A stretch of DNA of 45,285 nucleotides. Origin: Morganella morganii (lineage in GTDB: Bacteria > Pseudomonadota > Gammaproteobacteria > Enterobacterales > Enterobacteriaceae). Shown piece after piece: positions 1-9,558 of this stretch (its first letter is position 1; the number at the start of each line of letters is the position of its first letter). The DNA is taken from NCBI RefSeq assembly GCF_003996855.1, contig NZ_NRQY01000001.1:1354042-1399326 (forward strand), given 5' to 3'. A program made the translations under genes and the position numbers. The notes under the pieces are model-generated. The model was not told where the DNA came from. It did not search any database and was given only the letters and a program-made list of their open reading frames with translations.

Positions 1-1
1 A

Positions 2-67
2 TTACCCAATCACCAAGCGATCAATATGTGGATTGAACGCCAGATTAAACATCAACCAAAGGGGTAA
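2..67 (+). CDS. 3' end of an unidentified gene upstream of the integrase
   Basis: An open frame enters from the left edge and stops at TAA two bases before the integrase ATG. Only about 21 codons are visible, ending in a basic Gln/Lys-rich tail. A small gene directly before a lambda-type integrase is often an excisionase or another small prophage gene. That is inference from position only, because nothing visible identifies a family. Confidence 0.35.
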   Translation, partial: LPNHQAINMWIERQIKHQPKG

Positions 68-69
68 TT

Positions 70-852
70 ATGAGTAAATACCCGCCGGGAGTCGAATTAC
101 ACAACGGCTCCCTAAGGATAAACTTCGTGTATAAAGGCAGGCGGATCAGAAAGTGGCTCTCCCTGCCAGACACAGCAAAAAACAAGAGAATCGCCGGAGA
201 ATACCGGGCATCCATTGTGTACAAAATAAAGATGGGGACGTTTAATTACGATGAGGAGTTCCCGGACAATAAGCCATCTGGTAACTGTGATTCCAAGATA
301 ACTTTTATTGAGCTGACAGATCTGTACATGGATCTGAAGAAAATAGAAATCGCTGAGAGCACATTAAGGCGCTACGAATCAATGATACGGTCACTGATGG
401 CGTTTATTGACCATAGAAAATTAATATCATCGTACTCACAAAGTGATTTACTAAAAATACGTAATAACCTGCTGACCTCACATCAGCTGCCAAATAAATA
501 CAGGCCAGTAAACGATATAGGAAGGAGCGTTGCGACAGTAAACAACTACATGCGTATGCTTTTATCCCTGTTTCGATTTGCGTACAGCAATAAATACATC
601 TCCGATGATCTGACAACAAATTTCTCATATCTGAAAAAGGAAAGGCCGCAGCCTGACCCGCTATCAGAAGATGAGTTTTTAAGACTGATTAGTTGCTGCC
701 AAAACTACCAGGCAAGAAACATGCTCATCCTGTCAGTGTATACCGGATTGCGACCGGGAGAACTGATCGGGCTGGCGTGGGAAGATACCGTCCGTCGTAT
801 TTCCCAGAGACACCAGCTGGTCTTTCAGCCCCTGCAACTGCTCCGCCAGTGA
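70..852 (+). pseudogene. Truncated lambdoid-type tyrosine recombinase (prophage integrase)
   Basis: Residues 1-70 match the N-terminal arm-DNA-binding domain (DUF3596 type) of lambdoid integrases, with KGRRIRKWLSLPDT and GTFNYDEEFPD. Residues ~75-180 are the SAM-like core-binding domain. The catalytic domain begins and keeps the first active-site Arg in TGLRPGE. Homology ends after GLAWED (about base 786). The last ~20 codons are antisense flgL. Family members run to about 390 residues, so the catalytic His-x-x-Arg and the Tyr nucleophile are gone and the protein cannot recombine DNA. The ATG follows an AAAGGGG ribosome-binding site. The codon usage is AT-richer than the flagellar genes, consistent with acquired DNA. 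It marks the right edge of a prophage or integrative element lying to the left. Confidence 0.85.
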
Positions 853-1179
853 GGCGCGATCATTGTCACTGAGTGATCCCTGGTTGGATGCCTGAATAAC
901 CGTGGTATCCATCTGTGTGGAGACACTGTTCATCTGCGTCAGAATACTCATCTGCAATGTCATCCCGGTTTTCGCATAACCGCGGGTGGATGCATACTGC
1001 TGGTTACGGATTTCTGACTGACTGACCCGCACCGCCTGTGCGGATGCCTGCGGATCATCAGACGGCTTACTGACACGTTTACCGGACGCCAGTTTGCTGC
1101 CCGCTTCCATCCAGCGGGATGTGGCATTGTTCATATCCGTCACACGCTGACTGAACATTAAATTGGTACTGAAACGCAT
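733..1179 (-). pseudogene. flgL: FlgL hook-filament junction protein, truncated
   Basis: FlgL (HAP3) sits between hook and filament and is needed for filament assembly. Residues 1-~131 match the family from the MRFST start, through SGKRVSKPSDDPQAS and the D0/D1 helices, to the conserved NTTDG. Homology then stops (about base 788). The last ~17 codons read the integrase gene backwards. FlgL is normally ~310-320 residues, so about 60% is missing, including the C-terminal helix that pairs with the N-terminal one. The two genes meet 3' to 3', each ending inside the other's antisense strand. The gene follows flgK by 24 bp. It is not expected to function. Confidence 0.9.
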
Positions 1180-1203
1180 AATAATTTCCTTCTTAACTCA
1201 AAA

Positions 1204-2844
1204 TCAGAATGCACGCATCAGAACGTTGAATAAATCCTCAACGGTCGACAGCACTTTGGCGTTGGCATTAAAGAATTGCTGCATTTTCTGCATCTGGACA
1301 CTTTCTTCGTTGGTATTAACGCCGGAAATGCCCTGCTGCTGCTCATAGAAGCTGACGGTCAGCTTGTTCTGAACTTCAGAATCAATCTGTGCCTGGCTGG
1401 CCTTGCTGCCCACTTCGTTTACCACGGATGCATAAAAATCTGACAGCGTTGATGTACCGCCGACCAGTTTCTGATCCTGAAGTTTTACCAGCTCTTTGAT
1501 ATTTTCATTGTTGCTGGCGCCACCCGTGCCGTCTGCCGCGGCAAAATCCGCCGCATTCGTTACCAGGGTATTCAGGCCGCCGATCACATTATCCACCGGC
1601 TTGAGCAGGAATTTATCACCGGCCTGCGCGGTGTTATTGCTGATTTTGATGTCCATGCCTTCGAAACTTAAGGTTCCGGTTGCACCGTCAAAATTCGCGG
1701 CCACCGCAATGCCTTCCGGTAAGCGGGTCACATTCCAGTTGGTACCATCAAAACTGACATCATAATTATTGCCGGTGACTTTGGAGACATCGTTGTATTT
1801 GATATCAAAATCGGCTTTGCCTTTATTGTGAGTGTTACTCACCATGCTGCCGCCGCCGACAGCAAAGAAGTCTTTGCCGGTATTGCCATTAGCGTCATAG
1901 CCTTTGCGGTGAGCTTCATTGAATTTCTCCGCAAAAACCAGTGCCATCTGATTCAGTTTTTGTCTTGCCGGGTCGATGACTTCACGACGTGAGCGCAGAA
2001 CACCGCTCAGCTCACCGCCGCGAATCTGGTCATCTTTGATTTCACGGACATTACCGGCTGAGTCAACAAAACCGATGCTCAGGCGGCTGTCATCCGTCCC
2101 GGAGGCCACGGCTTCCAGACGGTTAGCGCGTCCGCCGGTCACCAGCGGCAGGCCGTTGGCAAACGAGACATTAAAGTTGCCGTTCTGCTCGATCACTTTG
2201 ATGCCGATAACAGAATTAAGCTCATTGACCAGACGATCACGCACATCCAGAAGATCATTCGGCTCTGCGCCGTTGACTGCACGGGAGTTGCTGATCTGCT
2301 CATTCAGTTTGGCGATTTTTTCCGCATAGGTATTGATATCTTTTATTTTGTTATCAATCTGATGGTTAACATCGTTATCCATCTCACGCAGACGGCGGTC
2401 AGCTTCTTTCAGCTGGCTGACCATAGTTTTGGCTTTGCCGAGGAACACGTCCACCAGGGTTTTATCACTGGCATCACTGGCCGCTTCGTCCAGCGAGGTG
2501 AAAAAACTGCCCAGCATTCCGGCGATATCGTCGGTGCTGTTGGATAACAGGTCATCCACCCCGGAGGCGTTTTTCATGAAAGCTTCGTAGTCGCCGCTGC
2601 GGGAACGCGCGTTGTTATACTGCATGTTGACGAATTCATCGAACTCACGGCGGACATGGCTGAAATAGGTGCCGTTACCGAAGTAGCCATTGGTTGTCAT
2701 GGTGCCCGGGTTTTCACCGAATACCGCGCTCTGACGGTGATAATAACCCACCCCGGCGTTGGCCAGGTTGTTGGAAATTACACTCAGCCCGCCCTGCGCC
2801 GCGTTAATTCCGCTTAATGCGTTATTCATTACATTATTCAGCAT
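1204..2844 (-). CDS. flgK: Flagellar hook-associated protein 1 FlgK
   Basis: FlgK (HAP1) is secreted by the flagellar export apparatus and forms the first junction layer on the hook tip. The 546-residue protein has the normal length. It has the N-terminal D0 motif ([20 protein letters not shown]) and the C-terminal D0/D1 helix (SVQMQKMQQFFNANAKVLSTVEDLF in part). An AAAGGAAAA site lies just before the ATG. An upstream sigma-28 promoter makes it a late gene with flgL. The reading frame is intact although flgL next to it is destroyed. The region after the N-terminal motif reads GVGYYHRQS where relatives have a short xxGYxRQ; this looks like ordinary variation. Confidence 0.93.
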   Translation of the reverse strand: MLNNVMNNALSGINAAQGGLSVISNNLANAGVGYYHRQSAVFGENPGTMTTNGYFGNGTYFSHVRREFDEFVNMQYNNARSRSGDYEAFMKNASGVDDLLSNSTDDIAGMLGSFFTSLDEAASDASDKTLVDVFLGKAKTMVSQLKEADRRLREMDNDVNHQIDNKIKDINTYAEKIAKLNEQISNSRAVNGAEPNDLLDVRDRLVNELNSVIGIKVIEQNGNFNVSFANGLPLVTGGRANRLEAVASGTDDSRLSIGFVDSAGNVREIKDDQIRGGELSGVLRSRREVIDPARQKLNQMALVFAEKFNEAHRKGYDANGNTGKDFFAVGGGSMVSNTHNKGKADFDIKYNDVSKVTGNNYDVSFDGTNWNVTRLPEGIAVAANFDGATGTLSFEGMDIKISNNTAQAGDKFLLKPVDNVIGGLNTLVTNAADFAAADGTGGASNNENIKELVKLQDQKLVGGTSTLSDFYASVVNEVGSKASQAQIDSEVQNKLTVSFYEQQQGISGVNTNEESVQMQKMQQFFNANAKVLSTVEDLFNVLMRAF

Positions 2845-2934
2845 GTGCTTTTCCTTTCTCTGGCGACTGCTTTCCCGGCGACTTACTGAAAATGCAGCGC
2901 AGATAGCGTCCGTTTAAAATTATGTCTTACTTAG

Positions 2935-2961
2935 TTATCGGAAAGACGGCGCAAAAATTTA
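2935..2961 (-). promoter_or_regulatory. Sigma-28 (FliA) promoter for flgKL
   Basis: Read on the minus strand this is TAAATTTT, an 11-base spacer, then TCCGATAA. The consensus is TAAAGTTT-N11-GCCGATAA, so each half matches 7 of 8. It lies ~90 bp before flgK, where other enterics have their class 3 flgKL promoter. Confidence 0.7.
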
Positions 2962-2993
2962 GTGTTTCACTGCATTTTTTACGCCGGGGATGA

Positions 2994-3971
2994 TCAGAAA
3001 ATATCACTCAAATCGAGGGTGTACGCCTGTACCGCCCGTGAAGCGACCGGTGCCGCTGCCGGTGTACCGCGGATTTGATTGATAAGGACAATCAGTTTGT
3101 CCGAATAACCGGGGTCGGTGGCGTAACCGGCTTTGTGCAGGCGTTGTGCTGCCTGCTCAGGGCTGGCCGCCTGTTTCACGCCGTGATAGCGCGGATTTTC
3201 AGTCAGCAGGCGGGTGTAATCGGCAATCGCTTCTTCATAAGAGCCGTAAACCCGGAAGTTATCCCGCATTTTGATAGTCTTGCCGTTGATAACTTCGGTG
3301 GTCATGATATTGGTGACCGGCCCTTCCCAGCCCTTTCCGGCTTTGATACCAAACAGGTTGTGACTGGTTTTGCCGTCCGCTGTCAGAATTTCCCGTTTCC
3401 CCCAGCCGCTCTCCAGTGCCGCCTGCGCCAGGATCAGCAGGTGATGCACGCCGCTTTTCTGTGATGCCGCTTTCGCCGGTCCGGTCAGTTTTGCTATGAA
3501 ATTCTGACTGTTCAGCCCCAGTTCGCGCACTTTTTTCAGCGGCAAACTCAGTGCATCCCCCGCCGAACTGAATTTCCGCATCAGCTGAGCCATCGCCTGC
3601 TGCGGCATGGACTGAATAACGGTGGCATCATCCAGCGGCATCATTGACGCACGCAGCGGCAGATCCGGTTCATTATCCGCAGCAAGCTGTTTGTACATCA
3701 TATCGCCGAAGCCCAGCCCCTTTTCTGACAGGTTCTGGGCTATCTGCTGGTCATACATACTGGTCAGCATCCGGGTCTGGTCACTGGAAAACAATCCGTC
3801 CTGCGGCAGTGCGGCGCGCATGCTTTTAAGCATCATCTGAACAAAGGTCGCTTCCAGTTGCTGCGTCACCTGACGCAGCCCCTCCTGCGGTTTTTCATTC
3901 AGCTGCTGTTTCAGGCTGCCCAGCGACTGCACATCGTAGGCCGCGCTCTGCATCAACTGTATGTCGCTCAT
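2994..3971 (-). CDS. flgJ: FlgJ, rod cap and peptidoglycan hydrolase
   Basis: FlgJ caps the growing rod in the periplasm and cuts peptidoglycan to let it through. Residues ~1-150 are the rod-scaffolding domain (FVQMMLKSMRAALP, LFSSDQTRMLTSMYDQQIAQ). Residues ~165-310 are the glucosaminidase-type muramidase domain, with the catalytic Glu in LAQAALESGWG and the YATDPGY motif. The chosen ATG overlaps the flgI stop (TGATG), the tight coupling usual for flgI-flgJ. An upstream in-frame ATG at 4001 would add ten residues from inside flgI and is not preferred. The length of 325 is close to the Salmonella protein, and no lesion is visible. Confidence 0.93.
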   Translation of the reverse strand: MSDIQLMQSAAYDVQSLGSLKQQLNEKPQEGLRQVTQQLEATFVQMMLKSMRAALPQDGLFSSDQTRMLTSMYDQQIAQNLSEKGLGFGDMMYKQLAADNEPDLPLRASMMPLDDATVIQSMPQQAMAQLMRKFSSAGDALSLPLKKVRELGLNSQNFIAKLTGPAKAASQKSGVHHLLILAQAALESGWGKREILTADGKTSHNLFGIKAGKGWEGPVTNIMTTEVINGKTIKMRDNFRVYGSYEEAIADYTRLLTENPRYHGVKQAASPEQAAQRLHKAGYATDPGYSDKLIVLINQIRGTPAAAPVASRAVQAYTLDLSDIF

Positions 3972-5083
3972 CAGATGATCTCCAGCTTCGCCCGCAGACA
4001 ACCGGCACTTTCCATCGCCTGTAAAATCGACATCAGATCGGTCGGTGTCGCACCTAATGTATTGAGCGCCTGAATAACCTGATTAAGATTCGCTCCGGCA
4101 TTCACTTTTTTAAGTGTGCCATCCTGCTCGCTAATCCCGACATTGGTGTTGCGGGTCACGACAGTCTGACCACCGGCAAACGGTGTGTCCGGCTGGCTGA
4201 CCTGTGTCTGGCGATCGACCGTCACTGCCAGGCTGCCGTGAGCGACTGCACAACTATCGAGCGTGACAGTCCGGTTAATCACAACAGAGCCGGTACGGGA
4301 GTTAAGGATAACTTTGGCTTCATTCTGCGGCGGACGAATATTCAGATCCTGCACCCGCGCCAGGAAGCGCACCTGATCACTGCTGCTCTGTGGTACGCGC
4401 AACTGTACAGTCCGCGAATCCAGCGGCGTCGCTGTACCGAAGCCGTTCATACGGTTCACCGCGTCACTGATATCCTGCGCGAGGGCAAAGCTGTCTTCAT
4501 TGAGCTGGAGATTGATCACGCTGCTCTGACCGAATCCGCCCGGCAGTTCACGCTCGATAGTTGCCCCGCCGCTGATACGGCCGCCGGCCAGCTGATTCAC
4601 TTTGACACTGCTGCCCCCGGCACTGACACCCGCACCGCCGACCAGAATATTCCCCTGCGCCAGTGCATACACCTGACCGTCAACCCCTTTGAGAGGGGTC
4701 ATCAGCAGTGTGCCGCCGCGCAGACTTTTGGCGTTCCCCATGGAGGAAACGACCACGTCGATAGCCTGGCCGGAGCGGGCAAACGGCGGCATTTTGGCCG
4801 TGACCATCACCGCCGCCACGTTTTTCAGCTGCATATTCGTGCCGGGTGGTACCGTGATCCCCATCTGCGACAACATGTTATTCAGACTTTGCGTGGTAAA
4901 CGGCGTCTGCATGGTCTGGTCACCGGTACCATCAAGGCCGACAATCAGCCCGTAACCAATCAGTGCATTCTCACGCACGCCCTGCACGGTGGTCAGATCT
5001 TTAATCCGCTCACTGTGTGCCGGGATACTTATCACACCCATAACCGCAATCAGCAGGCCGGCCAGTACTTTTTTCATTCTCAC
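3971..5083 (-). CDS. flgI: FlgI, flagellar P-ring protein
   Basis: FlgI is exported by Sec and polymerises into the periplasmic P ring, the bushing around the rod. The 370-residue protein has a signal peptide ([21 protein letters not shown], in part) with cleavage near AHS-ER. The mature start ([20 protein letters not shown]) and the C-terminal [21 protein letters not shown] are family hallmarks. The two cysteines that form the stabilising disulfide are present ([14 protein letters not shown]). It lies 11 bp after flgH and overlaps flgJ by one base. The gene is intact. Confidence 0.95.
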   Translation of the reverse strand: MRMKKVLAGLLIAVMGVISIPAHSERIKDLTTVQGVRENALIGYGLIVGLDGTGDQTMQTPFTTQSLNNMLSQMGITVPPGTNMQLKNVAAVMVTAKMPPFARSGQAIDVVVSSMGNAKSLRGGTLLMTPLKGVDGQVYALAQGNILVGGAGVSAGGSSVKVNQLAGGRISGGATIERELPGGFGQSSVINLQLNEDSFALAQDISDAVNRMNGFGTATPLDSRTVQLRVPQSSSDQVRFLARVQDLNIRPPQNEAKVILNSRTGSVVINRTVTLDSCAVAHGSLAVTVDRQTQVSQPDTPFAGGQTVVTRNTNVGISEQDGTLKKVNAGANLNQVIQALNTLGATPTDLMSILQAMESAGCLRAKLEII

Positions 5084-5094
5084 TTTACCTCTGC

Positions 5095-5844
5095 TCAGTA
5101 CGGTGACACATTCAGGAAGAAACGCTGTAACCAGCCCATATTCTGCGATTCATTAATATAGCCGTCGCCGACATACTCAATACGGGCATCCGCCACCTGA
5201 GTTGAGCTGACGCTGTTATCCGCCCCGATGGTGCGCGGGTTAACCACTCCGGAGAAGCGGATAGATTCCGTGCCCTGGTTGATGGCGATTCGTTTTTCAC
5301 CCACCACATGCAGGTTGCCGTTCGCCAGCAGCTGATCCACCGTGACCGTAATCGTGCCTTTAAAGGTATTCTGGGCATTGGCACCGCCTTTGCCGGTAAA
5401 TTCACTGTTACCTTTTACGTCCAGTTCCGTGTTACCGCAGCCGAGCCAGCCCTGCATAAAGCCGGGCAGGATAGCCGCGAGAAATCCGGTTTTTCCGGCG
5501 CGGTTGGCATTGGCGGAGGAGTTTTTGCTGGCGCTGACGTTTTCCTGCAAATTGATGGTGAGGATATCGCCGGTATTACGCGGGCGTCTGTCCTCAAACA
5601 GCGGCTGGTAGCCGTAGTAGGCAGGCTGGGCACTCTGAAAAATAGCACCGTTCGCGGCCGGGGCAGTCGGTGCGACCGGCAGCGCGGTGGTATGGGTATC
5701 CACCAGCGGTTTGGGTTTGATGTAAGCACAGCCGCTGAGTGATACGGCAAGCACTGCCGCTGTCACCAGTCCGCGCCCGCAAACAGATGTTGCAGGAGAA
5801 CTTGCGCAATCCTGCTGCCGTGGAACAATGCCGCTTTCAGTCAT
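5095..5844 (-). CDS. flgH: FlgH, flagellar L-ring lipoprotein
   Basis: FlgH is an outer-membrane lipoprotein forming the L ring. The lipobox LSGC places the acylated Cys near residue 39 after a hydrophobic stretch. [42 protein letters not shown] and the C-terminal [15 protein letters not shown] are conserved (each in part). At 249 residues it is longer than the usual ~232 because of a polar N-terminal extension of ~20 residues before the signal core. A downstream non-ATG start is possible. The gene is separated from flgG by a 76-bp gap holding a strong terminator-like hairpin, so it may not simply be read through from flgB. Confidence 0.92.
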   Translation of the reverse strand: MTESGIVPRQQDCASSPATSVCGRGLVTAAVLAVSLSGCAYIKPKPLVDTHTTALPVAPTAPAANGAIFQSAQPAYYGYQPLFEDRRPRNTGDILTINLQENVSASKNSSANANRAGKTGFLAAILPGFMQGWLGCGNTELDVKGNSEFTGKGGANAQNTFKGTITVTVDQLLANGNLHVVGEKRIAINQGTESIRFSGVVNPRTIGADNSVSSTQVADARIEYVGDGYINESQNMGWLQRFFLNVSPY

Positions 5845-5878
5845 CTTAATACTCTTGCTGTTCTGTGCGTGTCTCAGT

Positions 5879-5913
5879 AAAAAAGCCCCGGCCGCGATAA
5901 CCTCACGGCCGGG
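5879..5913 (-). terminator. Intrinsic terminator between flgG and flgH
   Basis: On the minus strand CCCGGCCG, an 11-nt loop and CGGCCGGG form a perfect 8-bp GC stem. It is followed by GGC and a run of six T. This is the textbook form of a strong intrinsic terminator, but it sits inside what is usually one flgBCDEFGHIJ operon. Confidence 0.8.
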
Positions 5914-5920
5914 ACAGGGA

Positions 5921-6703
5921 TTACAGTTGTGTCAGACGCTGTAACATCTGATCAGAGGCGGAAACGGCCTTACTGTTGATTTCATACGCGCGCTGCGTCT
6001 GGATCATGTTGACCAGCTCTTCCGCCACGTTGACGTTCGAGGTTTCCACCATCCCCTGATACAGACGGCCTGCGCCGTTAGTTTCCGGCGCACTTTCTGT
6101 CGGCGCGCCTGAGCTGCCGGTTTCCATGTAGAGGTTTTCGCCGATGCTCTCCAGACCCGCATCATTAATGAAGGTGGTCAGAGTGATTTGCCCGATCTGC
6201 TGCGGCTGGCTTTCACCAAACATGGTGACAGATACCGTACCGTCACGGCCGATTTCCATCTCCTGAGCCCCGTCCGGGATCATAATGGCAGGGACAATCT
6301 GATAACCGGATGAGGTCACCAGCTGACCGTTCTGATCCGGATGCAGGGAGCCGTCACGGGTATATGCATCAGAACCGTCCGGCATCTGAACATGGATAAA
6401 ACCTTGTCCGCTGATCGCGATATCAGTAGACGTGCCGGTTTTATTCAGCGCACCCTGGGCATGAATACGGGTGGTAGCCACCGGACGCACACCGGTACCC
6501 AGCTGAAGGCCGGTCGGCAGAGAGGTCTGTTCGGAGCTCATCGCACCCAGCTGGCGGATGTTCTGATAAAGCAAATCTTCAAACACCGCACGCTGGCGTT
6601 TAAAACCATTGGTGCTGACGTTGGCCAGGTTGTTGGAAATAACATCCAGGTTCGTCTGCTGGGCTTCAAGCCCGGTTTTGGCAATCCATAATGAACGGAT
6701 CAT
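5921..6703 (-). CDS. flgG: FlgG, distal rod protein
   Basis: FlgG forms the distal rod, exported through the flagellar apparatus. The 260-residue length is exactly typical. It has the N-terminal [20 protein letters not shown] and the rod/hook signature [24 protein letters not shown] (in part). The C-terminal D0 helix reads [32 protein letters not shown] site precedes the ATG. It follows flgF by 19 bp and precedes the intra-operon terminator. The frame is intact. Confidence 0.96.
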   Translation of the reverse strand: MIRSLWIAKTGLEAQQTNLDVISNNLANVSTNGFKRQRAVFEDLLYQNIRQLGAMSSEQTSLPTGLQLGTGVRPVATTRIHAQGALNKTGTSTDIAISGQGFIHVQMPDGSDAYTRDGSLHPDQNGQLVTSSGYQIVPAIMIPDGAQEMEIGRDGTVSVTMFGESQPQQIGQITLTTFINDAGLESIGENLYMETGSSGAPTESAPETNGAGRLYQGMVETSNVNVAEELVNMIQTQRAYEINSKAVSASDQMLQRLTQL

Positions 6704-6722
6704 GATAATTCCTTACTGAATA

Positions 6723-7484
6723 TTAACTCACAGAAAGCAGCTGATTGGCCCGCTGGGCGTTCTCGTCCGCGCTGTGAACCACTTTCATCTGCATCTCGAA
6801 ATGACGCGCATTGGCAATCATTTCCACCATCGCCTGTGCCGGATTGACGTTACTGCCCTCCAGAACACCGGAGGACACTTTGCCGCGTTCACTGACCGGC
6901 AGCTCATTGCCGCCGGCGTTACGCGCCGCGGCAGTGAGATGAAACAGCCCGTCTTCCCCGCGCAGCACATCCTGCGGCTTCGCTTCCACCACTTTCAGGC
7001 GTCCGATCTGGCCGAGCATCGTCGGCGGATCAGTCGGGATCAGCGCAGTGATAGTACCGTCACCGCCGATAGTCAGTTCCGCGTGCGGCGGAACATCAAT
7101 TGCACCACCGTCACCCTGCAGAAGGTGTTCACCCAGCATCAGCTGACCATCCGCTGAAATCTGAATACCGCCGTTACGGGTATACGCTTCTTCCCCGCCC
7201 GGCAGTGCAACCGCCAGGAAATGACCTTCGTTAAGCGCCACATCCATCTGACGGCCGGTGTAATTAAGCGGCCCCGGTGTCATGTCCGCCCCGGGGGTCG
7301 AAGAAACCACCAGTGTCCGGGTCTGCTCTGTATCCCCGTTTACCGGCACAGCCCGCATCGCGGATAACTGTGCCTTGAACCCGGATGTCGAGACGTTGGC
7401 AATGTTGTTCGAGACAATGGCCTGATTTTCCAGCGCATGTTTAGCGCCGCCCATTGCCGTATAAATAACGTGATCCATGGCCAC
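6723..7484 (-). CDS. flgF: FlgF, proximal rod protein
   Basis: FlgF is a rod component exported by the flagellar type III system. The 253 residues start MAMDHVIYTAMGGAKHALENQ and carry the NNIANVSTSGFKAQLSAMRA signature. The C-terminal helix reads NVNPAQAMVEMIANARHFEMQM (in part). It lies 15 bp after flgE and 19 bp before flgG. No lesion is visible. Confidence 0.95.
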   Translation of the reverse strand: MAMDHVIYTAMGGAKHALENQAIVSNNIANVSTSGFKAQLSAMRAVPVNGDTEQTRTLVVSSTPGADMTPGPLNYTGRQMDVALNEGHFLAVALPGGEEAYTRNGGIQISADGQLMLGEHLLQGDGGAIDVPPHAELTIGGDGTITALIPTDPPTMLGQIGRLKVVEAKPQDVLRGEDGLFHLTAAARNAGGNELPVSERGKVSSGVLEGSNVNPAQAMVEMIANARHFEMQMKVVHSADENAQRANQLLSVS

Positions 7485-7499
7485 CTTCTGTCGTTATGC

Positions 7500-8711
7500 T
7501 TAACGTAAGTTAACCAGCGTTTGCAGCATCTGATCCTGCGTTTTGATGGTCTGCGAGTTAGACTGATAGTTACGCTGCATCACAATCATGTTGATCAGCT
7601 CCTGGCTCATGTCCACGTTGGAGGCTTCCACCGCACCGCCGGTCAGGTTACCGAACTGCCCGGTTCCCGGAACGCCGTCCATCGGATTACCGGATGCATT
7701 GGTGGCTTTCCAGACGTTACCGCCCTGGGAGGCCAGACCATTCGGGTTAGCAAAGGAAGAGAGTGCGATTTTACCGACAGTCCGCTTCTGCTGGTTGGAA
7801 TAGCTGGCGGTGATGGTGCCGTCATTCTCAATTTTGAAGCTGGTATATTCACCGGACTGATAACCATCAACATCAATTTTACTGACTGATGATTCGGTCA
7901 CTTTCTGCTGACGGGTTTTGTTGAAACTCAGGTCAATCGTGCCGCCATCCGCGCCGTTTAAGCCTTTATAGGTGAACTGAAAATCAGCAGCCCCTTTTAA
8001 TTTACCGTTACCGTCAAACTCCATATCCCCCAGGTCCTCAACAGCCGCTGTTTTATCGCTGCTGTCTTTGGCTTTGACACTCCATTTATTGTCAGCAGTT
8101 TTGATAAAGTAAACCGCGACTTCATGGGTGTTACCCTGGCTGTCATAAGTGGTCATGGTGGTGCTGAAGCTGTAGGTATCCGGGTTATCCGGATCAAACG
8201 CTGCGGTGATTGCTTTATCATCCGAGTTCAGGTTGATGGTTAATTCACCTTTGGCAGATGCTTTCGCATCCATCATATCGGTCGGGACATTCAGTATCTG
8301 CGGAATACCGCCGGTCTGGATAGTGGTGTTACCGGAAGCATCCTGACCCGCCGGGAAACCGCTGACCATCATGCCCTGGTTGTTGACCAGGTTACCGCTC
8401 TTGTCACGGTGGAATTCACCGTCACGGCTGTAAACCACGTCACCGTTACCATCCAGCAGACGGAAGAAACCATTACCGGAAATCGCAACATCGGTTGCAC
8501 GGTCAGTACGGGTGATTGCACCGTCCTTGAAGTTCTGGGAAACCGCAGCAACGTTAACCCCGAGACCCACACCGGAACCGGCAAACATATCAGCAAAAGA
8601 AGCATGAGCTCCTTTAAAGCCGTTGGTTGCGGAGTTGGCAATGTTGTTACCGATCGAATCAAGACCGGATGAAGCGGCATTCAGGCCGCTGACTGCTTGT
8701 GAAAAAGACAT
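7500..8711 (-). CDS. flgE: FlgE, flagellar hook protein
   Basis: FlgE polymerises into the hook, the universal joint outside the cell. The 403-residue protein matches the enteric length. The N-terminal signature is GLNAASSGLDSIGNNIANSA and the C-terminal one is VDMSQELINMIVMQRNYQSN. The middle part is the surface-exposed D1/D2 region (TTMTTYDSQGNTHEVAVYF in part). A GGAGGTGAC site precedes the ATG. It is followed by flgF and preceded by flgD, the hook cap gene. Confidence 0.96.
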   Translation of the reverse strand: MSFSQAVSGLNAASSGLDSIGNNIANSATNGFKGAHASFADMFAGSGVGLGVNVAAVSQNFKDGAITRTDRATDVAISGNGFFRLLDGNGDVVYSRDGEFHRDKSGNLVNNQGMMVSGFPAGQDASGNTTIQTGGIPQILNVPTDMMDAKASAKGELTINLNSDDKAITAAFDPDNPDTYSFSTTMTTYDSQGNTHEVAVYFIKTADNKWSVKAKDSSDKTAAVEDLGDMEFDGNGKLKGAADFQFTYKGLNGADGGTIDLSFNKTRQQKVTESSVSKIDVDGYQSGEYTSFKIENDGTITASYSNQQKRTVGKIALSSFANPNGLASQGGNVWKATNASGNPMDGVPGTGQFGNLTGGAVEASNVDMSQELINMIVMQRNYQSNSQTIKTQDQMLQTLVNLR

Positions 8712-8740
8712 GTCACCTCCATGACAATTGGGTTTGCTTT

Positions 8741-9547
8741 TTAATTTGACGGGTACACTTTAAAGATTTCAGACAGCAGTACGCTGTGACCGATCCCCAC
8801 ATCCAGCAGCGGTGCATCCGCTCCCGGTGTCACGCCATTCACTTTCGCGTATTTCAGTCTGACGACGCCGCTTTGCGGGATCTCTTCACCCTTCATGGTG
8901 GCTTTGACCTCAAAGGTGTATTTTCCTTTGGTATCGGCAACCAATTCACCATTATCATTGCGGCCGTCCCAGGTCTTGTCATAGATGTCCGGTTTGGTTT
9001 CACCTTCAATCGTGATAGTCCTGACAATTCCTTTGTTTTTATCGCGGATAGTTATCTCAATTTTGTCCGCCGGTTTGGCGAGGAAGAAACCGAACGGCGA
9101 GGATTCAAATCCGCTGCCGCTGCTGTCATCACCGCCGTTATCATCCGCAAACGGGGTAATGGATGTATCATCACCCGGCGGCGGGTTATCCGCTTTCACA
9201 CGGGTTGTGCCGTCACCGGTTGGTACCAGGACCAGGTCGCTGCCCGGGATCAGGACATTTTTGCCGACCAGTTGTGTCGCCTGTAATGACTGGCCGGAGT
9301 TAATCTGTTTTGATATACCGCTGACACTGTCATTCAGGCTGTTCATGCTTTCCAGGGTGGCGATTTGCGCCAGCTGGCTGGTCAGGTCCGTGTTATCCAT
9401 CGGCTTGGTCGGGTCCTGGTTCTGCATCTGCGTGACAATCATTTTCAGAAAGGTGTCCCGCATATCGTCACTCTGGCTTTTCTGCGGCTTTTTCTGCGCA
9501 TCAATGTCGTTATTGACCGGATCATTGGTTGCTGCATTAATCCCCAT
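8741..9547 (-). CDS. flgD: FlgD, hook cap / hook assembly protein
   Basis: FlgD caps the growing hook and is discarded at completion. The N-terminal region contains the conserved FLKMIVTQMQNQDPTKPMDN, required for cap function. The C-terminal FlgD tudor/Ig-like part contains TWDGRNDNGELVADTKGKYTF. At 268 residues it is ~35 longer than the E. coli protein (~231). The extra length is an acidic, Gly/Ser/Asp-rich stretch at about residues 120-155 (PPPGDDTSITPFADDNGGDD and following) that looks like a disordered linker. The frame is intact. Confidence 0.93.
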   Translation of the reverse strand: MGINAATNDPVNNDIDAQKKPQKSQSDDMRDTFLKMIVTQMQNQDPTKPMDNTDLTSQLAQIATLESMNSLNDSVSGISKQINSGQSLQATQLVGKNVLIPGSDLVLVPTGDGTTRVKADNPPPGDDTSITPFADDNGGDDSSGSGFESSPFGFFLAKPADKIEITIRDKNKGIVRTITIEGETKPDIYDKTWDGRNDNGELVADTKGKYTFEVKATMKGEEIPQSGVVRLKYAKVNGVTPGADAPLLDVGIGHSVLLSEIFKVYPSN

Positions 9548-9558
9548 GACTGACTCCG

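Noticed and set aside
4238..5161. A 307-codon plus-strand frame
   Set aside because: It is antisense to flgI and the start of flgH, with composition typical of a shadow frame.
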